Positions 1 to 11,115 of a DNA stretch of 64,000 nucleotides are shown here, in pieces; position 1 is the first letter of the stretch, and every line of letters starts with the position of its first letter. Source of the DNA: Bettongia penicillata ogilbyi (lineage: Eukaryota; Chordata; Mammalia; Diprotodontia; Potoroidae); the NCBI GenBank assembly GCA_023548195.1, contig JAJHZJ010000061.1:9740378-9804377 (forward strand), given 5' to 3'. The notes under the pieces were generated by a model. That model was not told the origin of the DNA, searched no databases, and worked only from the letters and a program-made list of their open reading frames with translations. The position numbers and the translations under genes are program-made.

Positions 1-682
1 CAGACTACCCATATATTGAGGGCTTAATTTTCAAATTTGTGTTTTTATTTGCTCAATGAGAAAGAGTAATGAGAGGGATGGATTAACAAAAAATGCTTCT
101 TAATAGAAAAATTAAAAACAAACTAGCAAAAAAAAGCACATGAGGTGATAACTTGGTCCATTACGATTCCAATATTCATTTAACTAAGATTAGTTAGAGA
201 GACAAATAAACAATAGCACCATGTATGGTGCTGGGTACGGGAGCCACCCAGAGGGTTACCTGTATTGACTCCTCACGATAGTTCTGCCAAGGATAGAGAA
301 CAGGTAGATTTCATCTGGTTACGAATTTTGTATATATGCTCATTTCTGGATCCCCCAGTTAATTAAAACAAATCTTTCTTTTTAAAATTATTACATAGTA
401 AGCTGACAGAAAACATTCAGAGAATACTTGTGTGTGCTATGAAGAGGAGAGGTAAAGGGCGACCCTTTATTATGCTCTTCTAGCGTCAGGTTTACCAAAC
501 CATTATGGGACATGGACTGATGAAGGGCATATTGCTTGTGCTCCAAGGTGTGGACCCTTATTGGTCATTGTCTTGCTATACCAACAAAAGAAGGAAAAGA
601 ATATCCCTTTCCATTTCCTAGGTTATCAGGGAAGATGTAGTACTCCTAAAAGAATAAAATAAAAATAAAAAGTCATCAATGC
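1..682. other. Intergenic, nothing recognised
   Basis: AT-rich unique-looking sequence with no open frame of note and no repeat family that I recognise. A small near-palindrome, AGCACCAT-gt-ATGGTGCT, sits near 215-232. Confidence 0.4.
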
Positions 683-700
683 AAAAAAAAAAAAAAAAAA
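683..700 (+). repeat. A18 homopolymer
   Basis: Eighteen consecutive A follow an AATAAAA-rich stretch at 650-670. This could be the tail of an old retrocopy, but no source element or transcript is recognisable upstream. Confidence 0.7.
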
Positions 701-729
701 GCAGAAGTAAAAGGAATTGAAGGATCAGA

Positions 730-885
730 GGAAAATCCAATCTATTCCCAGTCCTGCCAAGGTCACCTGTGTGACCTTGGGTATATCAGTTGATCTCTCT
801 GGGCTACAGTTTCCTCATCTATAAAATAAGAGGCTTGAACTAGATGGACAAATGTGTCATGCTTCAGTCCTACGTTAGGAGGTTG
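730..885 (+). mobile_element. MIR-type SINE relic
   Basis: It carries the MIR core signature: a 'tgtgtgaccttggg' motif, then a 'cagtttcctcatctataaaat' segment at 808-828, then a degenerate tail. Diverged, forward orientation, no target duplication seen. Confidence 0.75.
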
Positions 886-1100
886 ATAGGAAGAAGAATG
901 TCACACAGAGAAGAAAACGAATAAGACTCTTTGAAAACTTAGAACTAAAAATAAATAAGTACTTCTTCCTGATAAGGAGCAGAATTGCCTGAAACTGAAG
1001 TAGCCATAATGTGACTCTACAGGTGTTTTCAAGTGAGAGATCATACAGTCAGAGTCAGAGGAAGAGCAGGTGATGTAGATTGTCTGCTGAGAGATACTGA

Positions 1101-1355
1101 AGCTGTCAAACTGATATCAGTAGAAAAGTCTGTTGCCTTCCTGAGGTATTTATCCAGGATATAACGGAGGAGTTCCCAAGACTCACCAAACTAAATGACT
1201 ACTACGCAATTCTGGTCAGTGACATGACCATAAATGATGCTCACAGCAGGCACCTACGAAGCACAGATATAGATTATGAAGACCTGAACAGGAAAACCTT
1301 AACGGGAACAGGAGGTTTTTTCATCGTTGTTGATAATCAAGGGCAAGGATTTTAG
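1101..1355 (+). other. Unidentified 84-codon open segment
   Basis: The frame is open from the TGA at 1098-1100 to the TAG at 1353-1355. It has no start codon at its beginning. It contains a compositionally protein-like stretch (acidic and aromatic residues, a GTGGFF motif around 1305-1320). A second frame, shifted by one base, is open just upstream (about 1060-1160), as would be expected of a frameshifted retrocopy or an old coding fragment. I do not recognise a family. A chance open frame is equally possible. Confidence 0.2.
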
Positions 1356-2119
1356 AAGAGAAAGACTGATATGGGATGTGAACAGGTGGTTAAGAAAATG
1401 ATGTCTGAGAATGATCTTGAATATTTGGACCATTGCTTAAAGTACAGGAATCACATGCTCTTTGGCTGGAGATGGATTGCATTTTACAGAATCACAGACT
1501 TTTCAGAGTTAAAAGGAACTGAGGAGTCAACTTATAACATAGCTGTCACCCAACTTCTCTTAAAGACCTCTAGTGAAGGGAAATCCACTACTTCTCAAGG
1601 CACTCCATTCTATTTTTGTACAACTATAATTGCTAGGAAGTTATTCTTGACACCAAACCCAAATTTATCTCTTTTCAACATCTACACAATGTTTCCGAAT
1701 TTCTGCCATTATAAAATCCAGTAAAAATATATCTTCTTACGGTCATGCAAATCTCATCAAAATGACATTAAATGGAAAATAAAGGAGAATGAAGAAAATT
1801 GTCTACGTATATCCACCAAACTAGAGAGATGGTTTAAAAAATAGCTACAATGTAGGGAGAACGATGGTGAAGCCACCTAGAAATTCTCAGGGAAAAAAAC
1901 TCAAGAAAAGTGGTAGCAAAAAAATTCACGGCCTTAACTGTCTACATGTATATTCACAAAGTATGGATAACAAATTAGAAAAAGAGAGAGCATTCCAATC
2001 AATCCTCCACCTTGCTTCCAAATTGATATTAATAAATGCAGGTAGGACCATATTAGTCCTCTGTTTGAAAAGTTCTTGTATCTCCTTGTTGTCTTTGGAA
2101 TAAAATACAAGTCTTCTGG
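1356..2119. other. Intergenic, nothing recognised
   Basis: It contains a 117-codon open frame (1371-1724), but the product is low complexity, resembles no family I know, and sits in AT-rich DNA. I see no gene. Confidence 0.35.
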
Positions 2120-2400
2120 CATTTAAAGTCCTTCAAATTCTTGCTCTAACATAGCTTTCTGATGTGATTACACAGTATTTGCCCTCTTGCACTCTATGTC
2201 CTAACCAAGCTGCTGTTCCTCCACATGATATTCCATCTCCCAATACTGTGTCCTTGTGTATGCTTTGTCCAACATTTCTCTAATACTCTTTTTCTTTGCT
2301 TCTGCCTCTTCAAATCCCCACCTCCCTTCAAGGCTCTACTCAGGTGCCAGCTACTGCAAGAAGTCTTTCCTGATTGCCCCAGCTGTTAATGTTTCCCATC
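2120..2400 (+). mobile_element. L2-type LINE fragment, sense
   Basis: It shows the pyrimidine-rich L2 3' region, including 'aaggctctactcaggtgccag' near 2330 and 'aagtctttcctgattgcccc' near 2362-2381, which parallels the conserved L2 segment for a short Ser/Pro-rich stretch. It ends at the start of a TATG microsatellite. Confidence 0.65.
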
Positions 2401-2412
2401 TCCTATTACCTT

Positions 2413-2738
2413 GATTATGTATGTGTATGTATATGTACATATATATCATGTATATGTATGTATATTTGTATACAAACATATATTATGTATGTATATCTAT
2501 CTATCTATGTAAACTGTGGTCACCATGACCCAGTATGTCTACAAAACAGGTTATGCCAGGCATAACCTATACCTAGTATATACACATATATATGCACGTA
2601 CATATATATGTGTGTGTGTATATATGTGTTTGTGTACATATATATCTATATAAAATATGCATACATGTGTATACAAACACCCATACAATCATCACCATTA
2701 GCTAGTATGTCTTCAAAACAAGTTATACTAGGCATAAT
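2413..2738. repeat. TATG/TG microsatellite cluster with two direct repeat copies
   Basis: Alternating TATG, TATA and TG tracts surround a roughly 50-60 bp unit that occurs at 2521-2580 and, more diverged, at 2693-2738. Both copies share the core 'agtatgtct-caaaaca-gttat'. A third, inverted copy lies at 3241-3301. Confidence 0.65.
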
Positions 2739-3204
2739 TTAATTTGATTATTTTAAAACAAGGATATGGGACTGGTAGATAGGGAAATGCTATAGCTATA
2801 ATTGTGAGCTGATGAAAACTTGTCTGATTGGTGTGGCCTCTGCCCCCAGGATGCATTTATGTTAAGATTCAGATAACCCAGAGACTTGTTTCCCCACCAT
2901 TTGCTTGCTGTGACAGAGAGTAAAGTTTCTGGCTCTCTGCCCTCATTCTTCATCCCTTATTGATCAACTCAAAAAATACTCTGAGTTCAGTGATGTAGAC
3001 TACTCCTGCTACTTTGCTCCATGGCTGATGGGCCAGTTTCCCATTAGTGCAAGGTCAATATTGGTCTATAATTTTATGTAAGCTTGAGACCTGAGTGCCT
3101 TGGGGACTGTGAATCAGAGTGTGCAACCTGTTCTATGTCCGAGCCATTGGTTTGCTGATAAAGCTTGGCATAGTGTGATGGGGAGTGCAGGGGCATGCTC
3201 TTCT
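2739..3204. other. Intergenic, nothing recognised
   Basis: Spacer between two TATG-rich clusters. No gene or clear repeat seen. Confidence 0.35.
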
Positions 3205-3410
3205 CCTACATGTATGTGTATATGTGTGTATGTGTACGTATACTAGATATAGATTGTACCTGGCATAACCTGTCTTATAAACATACCGACTCATGGTAAC
3301 CATTGCTTCCATGGAAATATATAGATAGATATATACACATGCATATATGTCTGTATACACATACATGTATATATAAATAAATATATACATACATGTGTGT
3401 TTTATACATG
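3205..3410. repeat. TATG microsatellite with inverted copy of the 2.5-kb unit
   Basis: The segment 3241-3301 is, on the minus strand, about 80 percent identical to 2521-2580, including the core CAGGTTATGCCAGG. TATG/TATA tracts flank it on both sides, as they do the other copies. Confidence 0.65.
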
Positions 3411-4514
3411 CACACTCAACGTAATGGGGGGAGGAAAATACTAACAGCTGGAGGAATCAGGAAAGGCTTCTTGTAGGATTCCTGTAGTTACCATTCCTGT
3501 GTGATAGCATTGTTCTTTGGGAACAGTTCCTTCCCTTTTTGCCCTGAAATAGTTTGCACAGATTACTTAGAGCATTTGAAAAGATTTCTCATTCTCTTGT
3601 GAAAAAGATGGAAAGATGTGAGGTAGAAAACTACATTTATCTGAATTGTAAAAGACACAAAGTTAAGGGATATAGTGAGTCTTTGGATGTTAGAATCAAG
3701 GCCTGAAAAGATCTTGACAGATCAGATCATTGGACTTAGTCTAATGCAGTGAAATTTTACAGTAAAAAATGTAAATTACACATAAATTGACAGAATTGGC
3801 TTCATAAGTCCAAGATAGAAGAGTCACTTATAGACAGCAATTTTTCTGAAAAAGATCTGAAGGTTTTAGTGAACTTTAAGGTCATGTATCAACAGTATGA
3901 TATGGTAGCCAAAAAAGCTAACATGACCTTCATTTTCATTATGAAGTATAATACATACAGCTAAAGAGGTAATAACCCTACTTGCCTTGACATCATGTTC
4001 TGTGTGCCATATTTGAGAAAGGTCATTGAAAGATGAAGACTGTTCAAAAGAAAGAAAAGAAGATACCATATAAGTAGCCATAAACATTTAGTCTGCAGAA
4101 GACTTTGTGTGGGAGGTACTTTCTTCTACTATTTGAATGGCTATCAAGAAAAACAGAAGTTAGACTTGGCTCTGCTTAATATCTTTGTAATGAATGGAAA
4201 TTGCAGATGGGCATTTATAGGACTAGCAAAAGGCAAAAACTTCCTAACAATTATAGCTAACGAAAGTGGAATAACCTGCCTAGAAAGTACTAGTTTGCCA
4301 CTTACAGGAAAGCATTTTTAAAAATGTCTACTGCCTTTGTTCATTTTATTGATTTTTAAAATTATACCTTTTATTTCCCAATCTGCCTCCCCTTCCCCAC
4401 CCAGCATATCATTGATATTGATCATTCCCTTGTAATCTAAATATAGTTAAATGATATAAAATATACCAGCTATGTCTAAAACTATATGCCTCAGAGAACT
4501 GAGTCAAATTTATA
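3411..4514. other. Intergenic, nothing recognised
   Basis: No gene, no clear repeat. Short frames at 3866-4087 (minus) and 4109-4321 (plus) show no recognisable domain. Confidence 0.35.
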
Positions 4515-4985
4515 AAAATACAAATCGTTCCTTAATTGAGAAATGGTCAAAGGATATGAGCATGTAATTTTCAGACAGAGAAACCAAAGCTATCGGTAGC
4601 CATATGAAAAATGCTCTAAATCACTATTTATTAGAGAAGTGCAAATTAAAACAACCCTGAAGTACCACCTCCTACCTATCATATTGGCTAATATGACAAA
4701 AAAGGAAAATGATAAAAATTGGAGGGGATGTGGGAAAAGTAGGACCCCTAATGCACAGTGGTAGAGTTATAAACTGATCCCATCATTTCTGTAGAGCAAT
4801 TTGAAACTATGCCCAATTTGAAACTAGCTAAAGGGCTATAAAACTGCACATACCCTTTGATCCAGCAGGCCACTGCTAAGGTTATATCACAAAGATATTT
4901 TTAAAAAGGCAGGGGGAGGGAATTATTTGTACAAAAATATTTAGAGTAGCTTTTTTTGTGGTGGCTAAAAGTTGGAGGCTCCAAG
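4515..4985 (+). mobile_element. L1 fragment, ORF2 C-terminus, sense
   Basis: Translated piecewise, it shows the typical end of L1 ORF2: a QWSKDM-like motif near 4542-4560, a 'cctttgatccagca' segment at 4854-4867, and 'tttgtggtggctaaaa' near 4955. Several stops and indels make it non-functional. Confidence 0.75.
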
Positions 4986-4989
4986 TGAT

Positions 4990-5185
4990 AAAGGGTCAAA
5001 GGATATGAGCAGGCAGTTTTCAGAGAAATAAATTAAAACTATCTATAGTCATATGAAAAAATTGCTCTAAATCAGTATTTATTAGAGAGATGCAAATTCA
5101 AACAACTCTGAAATACCACATCACACCTATCAGATTGGCTAATATGACAAACAAAAAGATGATAAATGTTGGAGAAGATGTAGGA
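4990..5185 (+). mobile_element. Second L1 fragment repeating the same ORF2 segment
   Basis: The segment 'gtcaaaggatatgagca' occurs at 4996 and at 4546. The two copies run parallel for nearly 200 bp ('ttattagagaga/agtgcaaatt', 'attggctaatatgacaaa'). This is either a tandem duplication or two L1 copies truncated in similar places. Confidence 0.7.
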
Positions 5186-5189
5186 GAGT

Positions 5190-6235
5190 TGAAACGCTAA
5201 TTGTCCATTATCCAGAATGCTGGCAAACGTGCCATCATGAAATTGATGCACAATACTGACGAACTTCTCTGGGCAACCAAATTTTGACATAATTTTCCAT
5301 AAGCCCTCATGACCAACTGTGTCAAAGGCCTTGGTCAGATCTACAAATGTTGTATGTAGAACTTTGTTCTGCTCCTGGCATTTCTCCTGGAGTTGTCAGG
5401 CAGAAAACACCACATTGACTGTTCTTCGGCCCTCTCTGAAGTCATGCAGGCCCTCAGGTAGACGACCATCTTCTAGGTAAAGCATCAGCCTATTAAGGAG
5501 GACTCTGGCAAGAATCTTGCTAGCTGTGACTAAGAGAGAGACCCCCTTGTGATTCTAAAGGACAATCTATTTTCTTTACCTTTATAGAGAAGGACAATGG
5601 AGGCATCCATGAACTCCTGGGGGATAACTTCCTCTTGCCATATAACCTGGAAAATTTCAGTCAGCTTTTGTATGAGCAATGGACTTCCCACCTTATAAAT
5701 CTCAGCTGGAATAGAATCAGCATCAGGTGCTTTGCCACATGAAAGGAGCCTACTGGCATTCAAAACCTCTTCAGTTGGAGGTTCAGCTAGGAAAGGATAG
5801 ACTTCAACCTGAGGTAAATGATCAATGTCCTCAGCATTGATTGATGATGGTCTGTTGAGAACAGTATGGAAGTGTTCAGTCCATTTCTCTATGATTATAT
5901 CCTTATCATTAATCAATGTTTTGTAGTTGTGATAAACCATAGGTTTCTGGTCCATAAACAGCCTTCAGAGAATCATAAAAGCACTTTGGACTTTTACTAT
6001 CAGCATAAGACTGAATTTCATCTGCCTTCTTACTGAGCTAAGATTTCTGCATCTCTCTAAAGCTTTGCTTTTCAATGGAATTAAATGCTATCTTCTTAGA
6101 GATGGGTGAACTATCCTCCTTGCTTTTCATTTAGTAGCTTCTGAATTTCCCCATAATTTTCATCAAAATAGTCTTGGTGTTCACAAACGTTCTAACCCAG
6201 ATGAGCAAATGCAGTGTTGTATATCATATACAACA
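5190..6235 (-). mobile_element. RTE-clade LINE fragment (reverse transcriptase, N-terminal half)
   Basis: Read on the minus strand, it encodes a recognisable RTE/BovB-clade reverse transcriptase. A frame of 141 codons (5530-5955) contains EHFHTVLNRPSS, a SGKAPDADSIPAE-like motif, LIQKLTEIFQ and EFMDASIVLLYK, with stops and frameshifts on both sides. A second piece (5190-5330) carries the KFGCPEKF and FHDGT motifs. The fragment stops inside the polymerase domain at both ends. Lack of the 3' end is unusual for a LINE and points to later rearrangement. Confidence 0.88.
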
Positions 6236-6257
6236 AAAGCTACTCATTCCTTTTCTG

Positions 6258-6356
6258 CTCCACTGTTGCCAACTGTGTGTTGGTTCAACTTTGCCTCCAA
6301 GTTAGAGGGAATTAAATTTCTTCTCTGAGAGTGAACAATAGTTGGCAACAGTGGAG
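6258..6356. repeat. 17-bp perfect inverted repeat, 65-nt spacer
   Basis: CTCCACTGTTGCCAACT at 6258-6274 is exactly complementary to 6340-6356. The left arm lies at the upstream edge of the RTE fragment. Confidence 0.8.
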
Positions 6357-6419
6357 TATGCTGAAATATAGACTATGTGAAGTAACGTACAATGTGCAAA
6401 CTTGTTTTCTATACATGAC

Positions 6420-6870
6420 ACTTTAACACTTATTCCCACGCCTTTCCACAGACCATTCTCCCTTGCTACATAGGAATATACTCCCTCCTCCTCACCTCTA
6501 ACTTGTGTATTTATTCAAGATTCAGCTTGAGGGCTACTGCTTGATCCCAGAGATTACTGATATTCCTCATCTACCCATTATTTCTGTTTTGTTTTTATTC
6601 TTCTGCATACACGTTACTTTATTCACAGTAGACTACAAAGATCATTTCCATAGGCATGCGTAGAAGGTTCTGAGCTGGTATCTCTGCTCCCAGGATACTT
6701 TCTGGGCAGGAGATCCTACTGGTCCTTTCTTTTCAGTGAAAATAACAAAAACTCATACGTGGCGTATCCTTATGACACATATGTGACTATTTTGGTTTTA
6801 TATTTGTATGCACAGCACCTAGAATGGTATGTGGCATGTAGTAGGCATAAGAATGCTTCTTGAATGAGTA
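6420..6870 (+). mobile_element. L2-type LINE fragment, sense, with 3' end
   Basis: A diverged pyrimidine-rich L2 region is followed near 6815-6865 by the L2 3' terminus pattern: 'cagcacctagaatggtatgt', then 'tagtaggca', then 'cttgaatgag'. Confidence 0.6.
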
Positions 6871-6949
6871 TTTATTTTTGGATATGTGAGATATTCACTT
6901 GACCTAAAAAGTCTTACCTTCTTGGGAGTATATTCCCTTTAGTGATATC

Positions 6950-6950
<1 letters not shown>

Positions 6951-6989
<39 letters not shown>

Positions 6990-7008
6990 TGTGTGTATGT
7001 GTGTGTAT
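6951..7008 (+). repeat. TG microsatellite
   Basis: About 58 bp of (TG)n with two interrupting TA steps. Confidence 0.95.
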
Positions 7009-7029
7009 AAAATCTAGTGATTTTCTTGT

Positions 7030-7850
7030 ATGTTTCCAAATTATTCGACAAAATCATTTAACCAATCATAGCTCCCCTAACAGTACATTAGTGTGCCTAT
7101 CTTCATATAAGCCCTCCAAATTTTATCATTTTCATATTTTGTTATTCTTTGTCAATCTGATGGGTATGAAGGAAAACTGCAAAGTTGTTTTAATTTCTTT
7201 TATTATTAACGATTTGGAGTTGTTTTCAGTTGTTTTTCAGTTGTGTCTGACTCTTCATGATGCCATTTGGGGTTTTCTTGGCAAATATACTGAAATGCTT
7301 TGCCATTTCTTTCTCCAGTTCATTTTACAGATAAGGAAACTATGGCAAAGTAAATTGACTTGGCCAGGCTCACACAGCTAGTGTCTGTGGTCAGATTTGA
7401 ACTCAGGAAGATGAGTCTTCCTGACTCCAGACTTGTCACTCTATCTACTGCCCCACCTAGCTACTGATTTGGAGTAGTATTTAGTAATGTCAACAGTTTG
7501 TATTTCTTCTTTTGAAAAGTAAACATTTATACCTTTTGACTATTTATCTGTTTACATATTTAAGTCAATTCTTTATGTATCTTTGACACTATTTTTAATC
7601 AGATATTTAATGTGGAAATTTATTTCCCAATCTTTTCATATTATAACTGCATTGTTTTTGTTCATGCAAAAAAAGTTTTAATTTTATGGCACCTAACTCA
7701 TTAAAACATGTAGAAGTGATCAAATGTAATTGAAATTATGTGTTTTATTTTCTTTTTTGATCACCTCTCTCTCAGTCATGAAATGTTACTCAGGGTTGGA
7801 ACGAGGAGACACTGACAAGAGACAGACTGATGTGGAAAGTATTCCTTTTC
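7030..7850 (-). mobile_element. L1 fragment, ORF2 3' part, antisense, split by a SINE
   Basis: In antisense it shows the L1 ORF2 C-terminal and 3' segment: 'aatctgatgggtatga' near 7153, 'ccttttgactatttatctgtttac' around 7533-7556, and 'gcaaaaaaagttttaattt' near 7667. It is interrupted by the SINE at 7221-7465. Together with the antisense ORF2 sequence at 8900-10250 it may be one old L1. Confidence 0.75.
7221..7465 (-). mobile_element. Marsupial tRNA/CORE-type SINE with 10-bp target duplication
   Basis: In reverse it has the complete family structure: a 'cagttgtgtctgactcttcatgatgccatttggggt' segment, 'caggctcacacagctagtg', and an end in 'ctgccccacctagct'. Exact GATTTGGAGT flanks (7211-7220 and 7466-7475) mark insertion into the older L1. 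Confidence 0.92.
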
Positions 7851-7945
7851 ATCTTTTAAAAAAACCTTTTTTTTCATATGTCCTTTTATTTTTAAGCTGC
7901 ATATCTGTTTGGACAAACTGAGAGAGGGGTGGAGAAAGAATATAA

Positions 7946-7970
7946 CACACACACACACACACACATACAC
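7946..7970 (+). repeat. CA microsatellite
   Basis: About 25 bp of (CA)n with one TA interruption. Confidence 0.9.
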
Positions 7971-8518
7971 ACAGATTTGTTATTTGTTGAACACTTGGAC
8001 ATTCTATATTAGATTTCTTTATTACTCTCTTACCTACCTCCTTACTGTGTCTGAACTGAGAGCCTCCAGAGCTGCTGATGCTTCTGGTAGTGCCATCATG
8101 GCCACCTTCAAGGCCCACCATGACTATTGTTTCTGCCCCTCTTCAGGGCTACTTTCCACCCCACTGTCACAGACCTCTCGTGCCCATCTGCTAAGTGTCT
8201 AAAGCTGGAAAAATGTCTCACTCTGGACTTTTTTTTGGCTCTGCTCTTCCAAAGCAGATTTTTTTGATTTTGGAGTTATTATAAAGTTGGATAATGTTGA
8301 AAGAGTTCAGCTGGGTTGCTACCTATATCTTTCTGGTCTATCCCCCACTTCCCCCAGAAATAAGGGAGTGTACTTTCTTCTCTTGTCAGTGCCTCTCACT
8401 GAGAATTGTGGTATATAAGGGGTACTGTAATTCTGGTCTTTTAACCTGCTTCTAATATACCTAACTACTTTATATCTAACTCATAGTTCCCATTCTTGTC
8501 TACAAAGATACCGTCTGA

Positions 8519-8830
8519 GATGGGGCAGCTAGGTGTTGCAGTGGATAGAGCACCAGTGCAGGAGTCAGGAGGGCTTGAGTTCAAATCTCACCTCAGACAC
8601 TTGACACTCACTAGCTGTATGACCTTGGGCAAGTCACTTAACCCCAATTGCCTCATCCTGGGTCATCTCCAGTCTGAATATCTGGTCACTGGATTCAGTG
8701 GCTCTGGAGGAGAAGTGAGGTTGGTGACCTGCACAGCTCTCCCTCACTCAAAGTCAAGTGCAAGTCATGTGATTATTTCTCTGATGACATGGTCTTCTTC
8801 GGCAATGAAGGATGAATACTTAATCTGTTC
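8519..8830 (+). mobile_element. Marsupial SINE with RTE-derived 3' tail
   Basis: It has a tRNA-related head (GGGGCAGCTAGGTG at 8522) and a body with 'tgaccttgggcaagtcactta'. Its 3' part ('ggctctggaggagaagtgaggttggtgacctgcac' through 'gcaatgaagga') matches the 3' end of RTE LINEs, such as the sense half ending near 13120. The tail explains how it could be mobilised by RTE machinery. Confidence 0.9.
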
Positions 8831-8899
8831 TACTGGCCAACTTTTCTATGTCTAATAAATATAGAATAGTGTTGATAATGATGAATTTATCATTTACCT

Positions 8900-10250
8900 T
8901 ATGATCTGGTAATGCTGATAATGACCACAAGGAGCTCCTTTCATTCCAATTTTTTCTATGATTTCCCTTGAGATATTTTGACTTTTTGTTTCTTCAAGAA
9001 AAGTATATTGCCATTTTATGTATTTAATTATAAATATGTATATAATATTTAATTATAAAATTTTGGTGTTATAAAGCAACTCCATCATTGTTTAATTACT
9101 GTGATATTAAATTCATAAATTAATTTAACTTGTAAAGAACTTTTATTATATTGACCTGGTCCAAACATGCACAATGAATGCCTCTCAAATTATTTGCATC
9201 TCTTTGTATTCATGAAAGAATAATTTATATAATAAGAATTTATATATATCCTGCATGTATTTTGGTAGGTTGAGTCTAAGTCTTTTGCTGGATTTTACAT
9301 AATAATACCAAAAGGCTAATGATTTTTGTGGATTTATTTTCTATCCTGTTACTTTATTGAAGTTGTGAATATTTCTTATTATATTTTCATTGAGACTTTG
9401 GGTTTTTCTATGTAAGCCATCATTTTATTTGGAAATATATTATTTTGCCTATTCTTGTTCAAGGTCATCTCAGTTTCTTTTTTTCTTAGTATTTCTAGCT
9501 AGTATTCCTAGATTTATAATAATAGAAGTGATAATTGATATTCTTATTTCACTTCCTTATCTTAACAAGAAAGCTTCTACATGACAATTAATGATAACTC
9601 TTGACTTTAGATAGATAATGTTGATTATAAGAAGGAAATGTTTTAATATTTTTGTATTGTTAACATGTGGTAGTTTCCCAAAGTTTTTTAATTGCATCTG
9701 TAGATATAATCATTATTTTGATACTTTTTATTGTTGTGATTTATTATTTTAATAGTTTTCTTAATATGGAACTTTCCCTGAAGTCTTAATATAAGTCCAA
9801 CTTGGTCACAGCAATTAATTTCTTTAATATATTGCTATAGCTTCTTCACCAATATTTTCCCCAATATTTTCCATCTTTATTTATTAATGATATTAGTTTT
9901 CTTTTTTGACTTTATTTCTCCTTGGTTTGAGCATTAGGGCCATATTTGTCTCATGGATGAAGTTAAGTAAGAAAATTTATTTTATGAACAGTTTACATAA
10001 TATATAGCTTCATTGTTCTTCAAATGCTTAAAAATATTCACTTATTAATCCATCCATCCAAAGGCCTGGGCTTTTTCCCCTTTGGGAATTTATTTATGGC
10101 TTTTCAATTTATCTCTCTGAGATCAGTTTATTTAACATCTAGCTGTCCTATTTTGTTAGCCTGGGGCATTTTTATTTGTTATTTCTCCCCATTTCATTGA
10201 AATTTTTAATGTTTTTGGCATTAATTGGTACAAGAAATTCTATAAACTCC
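8900..10250 (-). mobile_element. L1 ORF2 reverse-transcriptase region, antisense
   Basis: An AT-rich block reads in antisense like an old L1 polymerase: 'cttttgctggattttacataataat' near 9280, 'aagtccaacttggtcacagc' near 9793, and 'ccatccaaaggcctgggcttttt' near 10052. It is heavily mutated with no long frame. Confidence 0.7.
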
Positions 10251-10256
10251 CCTTAT

Positions 10257-10263
10257 GTGTATG

Positions 10264-10299
<36 letters not shown>

Positions 10300-10316
10300 T
10301 GCATGTATGTGTGTGT
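10257..10316 (+). repeat. TATG/TA/TG microsatellite
   Basis: About 60 bp of TATG followed by (TA)n and TG-rich repeats. Confidence 0.95.
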
Positions 10317-10394
10317 ATCTTGAAGTTCCATCCCAATTCATCAATATGTGTATTTAATAAATTAGGAAAGTTTCATTACCAATAGTAGTTACTC

Positions 10395-11115
10395 ATATTT
10401 CTTTGCCAATCAAGCAGCAAGTATTTATTATACATGTAGTATGTGACACTATAATAGGCTCTGGTGATACAAATACACTGCATAAAATAATCCCTACTCC
10501 CAAGGAACTTAAGTTCCACTGGGAAAGACAACAAGTAAGTATGTAATTAATGAATAAATTTAGAGAAAATAAATACATATTAATCAACTACAGGCTATTT
10601 TTGGAAGTAAAGACATTGGTAATTGGGGACATCAGGAAAGACCTTGTCAAAGTTGGTGCTTAAAAATTTTCCAATAAAAAGCTAGTACTTGAGCTGTATC
10701 TGGAAGGATTCTGTTGATGGAAGGGAGAAGAGAATAAGTTCATTCTAGGAATTGGGGATAGGCAGTATAAAAGCAGAGATGGGAAATGGAGTACTGGTTG
10801 TGAGGAACTGAGAAAAAACATAGCTTGACTGGATTGCTGGATGAGAGAGAATTGAATGATGTATATTGAAGCTAGAAAGATAAGTTGACTCAAGGTGGTG
10901 AAAGGCTTTATAAGCTAAACAAAAGAGTTTGTATCTTATACAAAAAGGCAATGGGGTGAGGGGCACTTGACATCCACTGGGGAGTGATGTGATTAGAAGT
11001 CACTTTGACAGCATAGTGAAGCATGACCTGGAGGTGAGACTTGAGAGAAGGATCAGTTAAGAGGCTATTGTAATAAAGCAAGCGGTGATAAGGGCCAGAA
11101 CTAATTAGGATCTTA
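10395..11115 (-). mobile_element. Long L2-type LINE fragment, antisense
   Basis: In reverse it runs from the L2 3' end (near 10415) through the 3' UTR into the C-terminal coding part ('ggcaatggggtgaggggcac', 'gggagtgatgtgatt', 'aggctattgtaataaagcaagcggtgataaggg'). At about 720 bp it is the longest L2 relic here. Confidence 0.65.

Noticed and set aside
6953..7381. 142-codon plus-strand frame
   Set aside because: Runs through a TG microsatellite, an L1 and a SINE.
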